Source of the DNA: a bacterium
GTDB taxonomy: Bacteria > Krumholzibacteriota > Krumholzibacteriia > LZORAL124-64-63
NCBI GenBank assembly: GCA_030635025.1
Contig: DAOVZQ010000146.1
Location: forward strand, 1 to 6,702
Length of the DNA stretch: 6,702 nucleotides
Direction: 5' to 3'
The notes below the pieces were generated by a model that did no database searches, had not been told where the DNA came from, and worked only from the letters and a program-made list of their open reading frames with translations. The position numbers and the translations under genes were made by a program. This document shows, piece by piece, positions 1 to 6,702 of the stretch (positions within the stretch are counted from its first letter, which is position 1; each line of letters opens with the position of its first letter).

Positions 1-288
1 CAGGAGAAAGTGGGCGACCGCGAGCAAGCCGTCAGCATGCTCGAAGGCAAACGCGGCGACACCCGTCTGACACCCGCCGCTGCCGCGAATTATCTGCGCA
101 TCCTGGTCAACGATTTGCCCGACACTGATTTCACGCGTGTCTGGTCCGCCCTGCATATTTCCGAGGATTCCAGTGAATGGACGTGCCGATCCTGTGGCGC
201 AACACTAAAGGGCGTTCGGTGGCATTGCACGGTCTGCGACGCATTCGGATCTTTCCAGCCACCGTCGAGCGCAGAGGTAACGACATGA
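1..288 (+). CDS. lapB: LapB/YciM-like protein with C-terminal rubredoxin-type zinc ribbon (3' end only)
   Basis: This is the C-terminal 95 residues of a gene that enters from the left edge; the frame is open from base 1 and stops at TGA 286-288. Visible residues 62, 65, 76 and 79 are cysteines in the pattern CxxC-10-CxxC, with WHC at the third cysteine. That spacing and the WHC match the rubredoxin-like metal-binding end of E. coli LapB (YciM). The preceding part is helical and fits the end of a TPR array. In enterobacteria LapB is an inner-membrane-anchored TPR protein that, with FtsH, controls LpxC degradation and so lipopolysaccharide synthesis. That role is known for the family and only inferred here, because the membrane anchor and most TPRs lie outside the window. 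The stop overlaps the next start by 4 bases, indicating one operon. The family call is fairly firm; orthology to lapB in the strict sense is less so. Confidence 0.8.
   Translation, partial: QEKVGDREQAVSMLEGKRGDTRLTPAAAANYLRILVNDLPDTDFTRVWSALHISEDSSEWTCRSCGATLKGVRWHCTVCDAFGSFQPPSSAEVTT
274..278 (+). promoter_or_regulatory. Ribosome binding site that decides the start of the SPOR-domain gene
   Basis: GAGGT lies 6 bases before the ATG at 285, inside the end of the upstream gene. It supports 285 over the in-frame ATG at 177. The 177 start would place 36 extra residues, with no family resemblance, in front of an otherwise clean signal peptide. Confidence 0.65.
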
Positions 289-1339
289 GGCGAGGCGGCA
301 TCGCCGTCGCGCTCTTGATCGGGATGCTCTCCGGGCCCTCCGCCTTTGCCGCAGATCCTCCCGACGGCGACTGGAACGATGTCCGCACATTGTTCGCGGT
401 GGGCCGTTTCGCCGATGCGCGCGAACTGACCGACGCCCTGACCGTCCAGGACCCCGACGACGCGCAATCTCTCTACTGGCGCTACCGTCTGGCCGAATCG
501 CCGTCTGCCGCCCGCGATCTCCGTCGGGAGCTTCTCGACGACGACTCGCTTGGCGCCTCGGCGCGGGCGCTTCTACTCCAAGACGGGGCCTGGATCGCCT
601 ACGGCGCCGGTGATTACGAAACCGCCCTCGACCTGCTCGGCGAGGTGCGTCTCTCCGACGATGAAACAGCCGCCACCGCCGGCCTGCTCGGCGGCCTGGC
701 CTGGCGGGCGCAAGGCGCGGGCGACAACAGCCGTGACGCCCTGGCCGCCGTCCCGCCCGACGATCCCGATTACCCTTGGGCGCGCTATCGACTCGGCCAG
801 CTGGCTCTGGCCGACGGCGACGCCGCCATGGCCGCCCGCTATTTCGAGATGGCCGGAGATCAGAGCGATTCACCCTGCGCCGCCGAAATACTTCTGGCCG
901 ACTGGATGCTCGCACGGGAGCAGGACCCCCAGAAGGCCCTGCGCCTGGAGAGGGAACTCGTGCATCGCTATCCCCGCTCCTTGCCCGCGGCTCTGGTGGC
1001 CGAGCAGGAGCAGCATCGTCTCGATCTGCAGAGTGGTCTGAGTGATCCTGTTATTCCCCCAGAGACAAGCTCCGACACGGGCGACTTCGACGAGCCCGGC
1101 AGTTACACGCTGCAGTTCGCCGCATTTGCCGACCGGGCGCGCGCCCTCACGTATCTGGACAACTGGTCCGCACGTCTGTCCGGCCTGCACATCGTCAAGG
1201 AAATCGATGATCGCGGCACCACGCTCTATAAACTGCGTGCCGGTTCCTACCGGGGGAGATCCCAGGCCCGCGATGCGGCCTCGAACATGAGGGACCGCTA
1301 CAATCTCTCTCCTTTGCCGACCCGATCGACGGATTCCCA

Positions 1340-1343
<4 letters not shown>
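285..1343 (+). CDS. Exported TPR-like protein with C-terminal SPOR domain
   Basis: This gene encodes 352 residues. Residues 1-22 form a Sec signal peptide: two arginines, a hydrophobic stretch AVALLIGML, then AFA before AD, a good signal-peptidase I site. The mature protein should therefore be soluble in the periplasm. Residues about 30-255 are Ala/Leu/Asp-rich helical repeats; the stretch around YPWARYRLGQLALADGD looks like a TPR unit. Residues about 272-348 form a SPOR domain, starting at SYTLQFAAFADRARA and ending with LYKLRAGSYRGRSQARDA. SPOR domains bind denuded glycan strands of peptidoglycan, typically at the division septum. A cleaved-signal form differs from the common membrane-anchored FtsN/DamX type. 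The start overlaps the LapB-like stop and the end overlaps the mutS start, both by 4 bases. A role in envelope assembly or division is inferred from the domains and the upstream neighbour; no specific ortholog is recognised. Confidence 0.85.
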
Positions 1344-4003
<2,660 letters not shown>

Positions 4004-4037
4004 CGCCCGAATCTACAGGATCTCCTGCACCGGCCGA

Positions 4038-4046
4038 TGATATACT
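4038..4046 (+). promoter_or_regulatory. Candidate extended -10 promoter for the GAF-domain gene
   Basis: TGATATACT reads as a TGn extension followed by TATACT, one base off the TATAAT consensus. It lies in the 81-base gap after mutS. Transcription would start near 4053, giving a leader of about 30 bases before the ATG at 4085. No convincing -35 hexamer is seen 16-18 bases upstream, which is tolerated by extended -10 promoters in well-studied bacteria. The gap has no strong terminator, so read-through from mutS is also possible. Confidence 0.35.
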
Positions 4047-4072
4047 GGATGAGCGATACTTGAACCGTGCGT

Positions 4073-4076
4073 GGAG
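4073..4076 (+). promoter_or_regulatory. Ribosome binding site that decides the start of the GAF-domain gene
   Basis: GGAG sits 8 bases before the ATG at 4085. An in-frame GTG at 4067 has no purine-rich site at a suitable distance, so 4085 is preferred. The residues right after this ATG also begin the first beta strand of the Rossmann-like fold. Confidence 0.5.
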
Positions 4077-4084
4077 CATACGTC

Positions 4085-6301
4085 ATGTGGCACGTGGTCT
4101 TCTATATGCCCGGAGAACGGGAAATACCTCTGCTGGCCCGGTGCCGTCAGCATGCCGACGTACGCCTGTTGGGCGTCGTCGACGCGGAAGGCTCTGCGCC
4201 GGGTACGCCACTGGCCGAAGTGATGGGCGTTCGCGTCGTTCAGGATCTCGCTTCCCTTGAAATCCCCGATAACGCATACGTCATTGCGACATCCGAGCTA
4301 TGCGCCAGCGACGCTTTTATCCGCTCTGTCGAGACCGACGGCTTGACTGTAGTCAATGCGGAGGCTTTCCAGAAGTTGGTCGCGGGTGAGATTGGGTCCG
4401 ATCCGCAGTCGAACCTGGTGCCCGATAAGGTTTCGATCTACAAGAATCCGACTGCTCATGCAGATGCAGCGCCACCCGCACCCGCTCCACCACGAAGTGA
4501 TCTGGACGCAGCCCTAACAACCTTGAACCACATCGAGAATGCGCTGGATAACGACCGGCTTCTGCCCTGGCTGCTCTCCATCGCCGTCTCGTCCGTCGGC
4601 GGCGCCAACGGATCGCTCATGCTGCACGATCGTCTCGCGGGGCAGCTCTATATCGCCGCGGCGACCGGTCTGAGCGACCAGATCCTCTTTACGACCCGGC
4701 AGCCCCTCGAAGACGGTATCGCCGGACGGGTGGCCCGCTCCGGCCAGGCTGAACTGGTGGCCGAGGCGCCTTCCGGCGGGCCCAAGCCGGAGCGGGGTGA
4801 TCTCACCTCGGCCGTGTGTGTTCCCTTGCGGCACGACGGAGAGATACTCGGCGTCCTCAATGTGAATGCCGCCCCCGGAAGCGTCCCGTTCACAAAAACC
4901 CATCTCTCCGACCTTGTGTCCGTCGGCAACGCCGTGTCCCGCATACTTCGGGCTCCCGCTAGAACACGAAGCCTGAGCAACAGTCGTCTGCGACGGCAAC
5001 TGGACAGGGACTTCCGCGAACTGGCACAAGGCGGGGGAGAGCTCGAAACCGTGCTGGCCGGCTGGTCTGCGGCCCTGGCCATGGCCCTGGAAGCCGAGCA
5101 TGCCGCCATCGCCACGCTCCGCGAGGACGGCACCCTGCTGCTGGCCGAGGGCACCGCCGAAGGCGACACCCGCACCGGCACCATTCCGCAACAGCACCCG
5201 GCCTGGAACGACGTTCTTCAAAGCGGGCGCCCCGTCCTGGTTCGCCATGATTCTCGGAACTCGGAGAACGAAGACGGTGACGGGATCACCATGTATTTCC
5301 TGCCCGTGGGACCGGCTCCCGTCTGCGCGGTCCTGGCCGTGCGCTATGGCGACCCCGCCGACGCCCACCGGTTCCAGATGGAAATCGAAGGCATACTCGT
5401 CTTCCTCGAACGACGTCTGGTCGAACTTCTGCAAAGGCACGAAGAACGGGATCACCTGCACCGGTTGCGCGAGTTGACGACCTACGTCGGACAGGACTAC
5501 CGTCGCCGCAACGACGACCCCGCCCAACGCTTGTCACGATTGGCGACATTCGTCAAACGCCTCACCGGCGCCCTAGAAATCGTTTTCCTGCCCAATGACT
5601 CCCAATTGGCCGGTCCCAGGGAAACCGCCGCACGCGATCTGCTTGAACGCACGGAGGAGCGCGGCTGGATGATCGCCGTAACCTCTCCCGGTTTCTCGGA
5701 TGGATCCTCTTCGACATGTCTGGCCGTGCGTGGAACGGAGCCGGGGGATAACTCCGGGTTCGTGCTCTTCGGCAAACGTCGGCTGCACCCCGCCGACAGC
5801 GTCGTTTTCACCACCTTTGATGCGGTACTGGCTCGTCACCTCGCCAATCAGATGCCGGGACCCGAAGATCATGTTGCGGCGCCGAGCGAAAAAACAGCCC
5901 CTGTCTCGGCGTCAACCGCCGGTGCGCTATTGCTGTCGCTGGCCCGAGAGATCGACCGCGCAGACCGCTATCACGTCGCTTTCTCCCTGTCGGTTTTTGC
6001 CTGTGGAGATCCAAATCGCCCGGCCGCGGAACTGCTGGCCCACGTCGCCGCCCACCTGCGTGCTTCGGACCTGCTTTTTCCCGGCGACGACGGACATCTT
6101 TTTGTTCTGGCACCCGAGGAAATCCATGCCGTGGCCCATATGGAAAAACGCGCCGTCACCGCACTCCGCGAAGTTACAGGCGATCCCGCGCTGCCGGTGC
6201 ACAGCGGTCACGCCCTTTATCCGGGACGGGACAGCACGCCGGAAGCCCTTATCCAGGCCGCTCTGGCCTCGCTGCGCGATCGTTCCGGTGACGAGGATTG
6301 A
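4085..6301 (+). CDS. Multi-domain GAF protein with degenerate GGDEF-like C-terminus, between mutS and mutL
   Basis: This gene encodes 738 residues with no signal peptide or membrane segment, so it is probably cytoplasmic. Residues 1-100 look like a degenerate Rossmann nucleotide-binding fold: a hydrophobic strand HVVFYM, a short PGER turn, a second strand VRLLGVVDAEG, then VRVVQDL and AYVIATSE. A Pro/Ala-rich linker covers 115-138. Residues about 145-288 are a clear GAF domain, ending in the typical VCVPLRHDGEILGVLNV strand-turn-strand and a closing helix. Residues about 319-450 look like a second GAF, followed by a charged helix at 440-473. Residues 486-594 may be a third, weaker one, ending in GFVLFGKRRLHP. 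Residues about 612-736 resemble a GGDEF domain, but DGHLF at 669-673 stands where GGDEF is expected, so cyclase activity is unlikely. No kinase, helix-turn-helix or ATPase module is visible. It may sense a ligand or act as a scaffold; ligand, partner and any link to mismatch repair are unknown. Confidence 0.85.
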   Translation: MWHVVFYMPGEREIPLLARCRQHADVRLLGVVDAEGSAPGTPLAEVMGVRVVQDLASLEIPDNAYVIATSELCASDAFIRSVETDGLTVVNAEAFQKLVAGEIGSDPQSNLVPDKVSIYKNPTAHADAAPPAPAPPRSDLDAALTTLNHIENALDNDRLLPWLLSIAVSSVGGANGSLMLHDRLAGQLYIAAATGLSDQILFTTRQPLEDGIAGRVARSGQAELVAEAPSGGPKPERGDLTSAVCVPLRHDGEILGVLNVNAAPGSVPFTKTHLSDLVSVGNAVSRILRAPARTRSLSNSRLRRQLDRDFRELAQGGGELETVLAGWSAALAMALEAEHAAIATLREDGTLLLAEGTAEGDTRTGTIPQQHPAWNDVLQSGRPVLVRHDSRNSENEDGDGITMYFLPVGPAPVCAVLAVRYGDPADAHRFQMEIEGILVFLERRLVELLQRHEERDHLHRLRELTTYVGQDYRRRNDDPAQRLSRLATFVKRLTGALEIVFLPNDSQLAGPRETAARDLLERTEERGWMIAVTSPGFSDGSSSTCLAVRGTEPGDNSGFVLFGKRRLHPADSVVFTTFDAVLARHLANQMPGPEDHVAAPSEKTAPVSASTAGALLLSLAREIDRADRYHVAFSLSVFACGDPNRPAAELLAHVAAHLRASDLLFPGDDGHLFVLAPEEIHAVAHMEKRAVTALREVTGDPALPVHSGHALYPGRDSTPEALIQAALASLRDRSGDED

Positions 6302-6335
6302 CGCCACCGTGGACCTGCCATTATCTTAGGCTCCT

Positions 6336-6355
6336 CCGCACGATACACCGTGCGG
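6336..6355 (+). other. Perfect 7-bp hairpin between the GAF-domain gene and mutL
   Basis: CCGCACG (6336-6342) pairs fully with CGTGCGG (6349-6355) around the six-base loop ATACAC. It lies 34 bases after the GAF-gene stop and 43 bases before the mutL ATG. The sequence after it (TCCCTACACG) has no T run, so it is not a standard Rho-independent terminator. It could stabilise the upstream transcript 3' end, act as a weak terminator or sit in the mutL leader. Confidence 0.4.
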
Positions 6356-6371
6356 TCCCTACACGAATTCC

Positions 6372-6392
6372 GAGCCGATACGGGGAGCCGAT
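6372..6392 (+). repeat. Short direct repeat GAGCCGAT in the mutL leader
   Basis: GAGCCGAT occurs at 6372-6379 and again at 6385-6392, offset by 13 bases. The second copy overlaps the GGGGAG at 6382-6387 that is the best ribosome binding site candidate for mutL, 11 bases before its ATG, a slightly long spacing. The repeat may be chance in GC-rich DNA. Confidence 0.25.
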
Positions 6393-6398
6393 TTCGAG

Positions 6399-6702
6399 AT
6401 GTCCCACAAACCGATCAGAGTCCTCGACAGCGCCTCGGTAGACCGCATCGCCGCCGGCGAAGTGATCGAACGCCCGGCATCCGTAGTCAAGGAGCTGGTC
6501 GAAAACGCCCTGGACGCAGGCGCCGGTGATATCCGAGTGACCGTGACCGACGGCGGCCTGGCCTCCATCACCGTCGAGGATGACGGTTTCGGCATTCCGT
6601 TCCGCGAATTACCCCTTGTCTGCGAGCGTCACGCCACATCGAAAATCGTTTCGGCCGCCGACATCACGCAGGTCGCTTCTTTCGGATTCCGCGGCGAAGC
6701 CA
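6399..6702 (+). CDS. mutL: DNA mismatch repair protein MutL (5' part only)
   Basis: MutL is the GHKL-family ATPase that links MutS bound at a mismatch to the downstream strand-cutting and unwinding steps. The first 101 residues are in the window and the gene runs off the right edge. The start at 6399 gives the usual short lead into IAAGEVIERPASVVKELVEN. Glu32 and Asn36 match the catalytic Glu29 and Mg-binding Asn33 of E. coli MutL. Motif II reads DDGFGI at 61-66, with Asp61 in the position of E. coli Asp58. HATSKI at 78-83 and GFRGEA at 96-101 follow. All visible ATPase motifs are intact. The C-terminal dimerisation region is missing, so it cannot be told whether this MutL carries the endonuclease motif of methyl-independent systems. 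It has a 97-base leader and may be co-transcribed with the GAF gene. Confidence 0.97.
   Translation, partial: MSHKPIRVLDSASVDRIAAGEVIERPASVVKELVENALDAGAGDIRVTVTDGGLASITVEDDGFGIPFRELPLVCERHATSKIVSAADITQVASFGFRGEA

Noticed and set aside
177..284. Upstream in-frame ATG at 177 for the SPOR-domain gene
   Set aside because: It would hide the signal peptide behind 36 residues encoded by out-of-frame LapB-like coding sequence; the ATG at 285 has a good GAGGT site and the common ATGA overlap.
205..915. Minus-strand Arg-rich open frame opposite the SPOR-domain gene
   Set aside because: Extreme arginine content is typical of an antisense reading of GC-rich genes; no supporting start site or motif.
4016..4027. 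Inverted repeat CAGGA-TC-TCCTG just after mutS, as a terminator
   Set aside because: The stem is at most 4-5 bp with a tiny loop and no T run follows, so it is too weak to call a terminator.
4067..4084. GTG start at 4067 for the GAF-domain gene
   Set aside because: No ribosome binding site at a suitable distance; the ATG at 4085 has GGAG 8 bases upstream.
4514..5527. Minus-strand open frame (337 codons) opposite the GAF-domain gene
   Set aside because: Overlaps a clear GAF coding region completely and shows no domain signature.
4085..6301. The GAF-domain protein as a histidine kinase or an active diguanylate cyclase
   Set aside because: No H-box, HATPase motifs or intact GGDEF motif are visible in the 738 residues.

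Overview
The window is gene-dense, GC-rich bacterial DNA with all supported genes on the + strand and codons that strongly favour G or C in the third position. The organism is a diderm (Gram-negative type) bacterium. The evidence is a LapB/YciM-type zinc-ribbon protein, normally tied to lipopolysaccharide control, followed by a Sec-exported SPOR-domain protein of the periplasm. The phylum cannot be fixed from the sequence. A high-GC deltaproteobacterial-like lineage or an FCB-group candidate phylum would fit, but that is a guess.

Layout: (1) 1-288, the 3' end of a TPR/rubredoxin-type LapB-like gene. (2) 285-1343, a secreted TPR-like protein with a C-terminal SPOR domain. (3) 1340-4003, a complete mutS. 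Genes 1-2 and 2-3 overlap by 4 bases (ATGA), so the three form a tight, probably translationally coupled operon. (4) An 81-base gap with a candidate extended -10 promoter. (5) 4085-6301, a 738-residue regulatory-looking protein: a degenerate Rossmann-like N-terminus, one clear GAF domain, one or two weaker GAF-like regions and a C-terminal degenerate GGDEF-like domain. (6) A 97-base gap with a perfect 7-bp hairpin and a short direct repeat. (7) 6399 to the window end, the 5' part of mutL.

MutS recognises mismatches and MutL is its ATPase partner, so the right two thirds is a methyl-independent-type or methyl-directed mismatch-repair locus; which type depends on the missing MutL C-terminus. 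The main oddity is the uncharacterised multi-GAF protein between the two repair genes. It has no visible output domain with intact catalytic residues and could be a sensory or scaffold protein that merely shares the locus. No mobile element, CRISPR array, rRNA or tRNA was seen, and no gap exceeds 100 bases.
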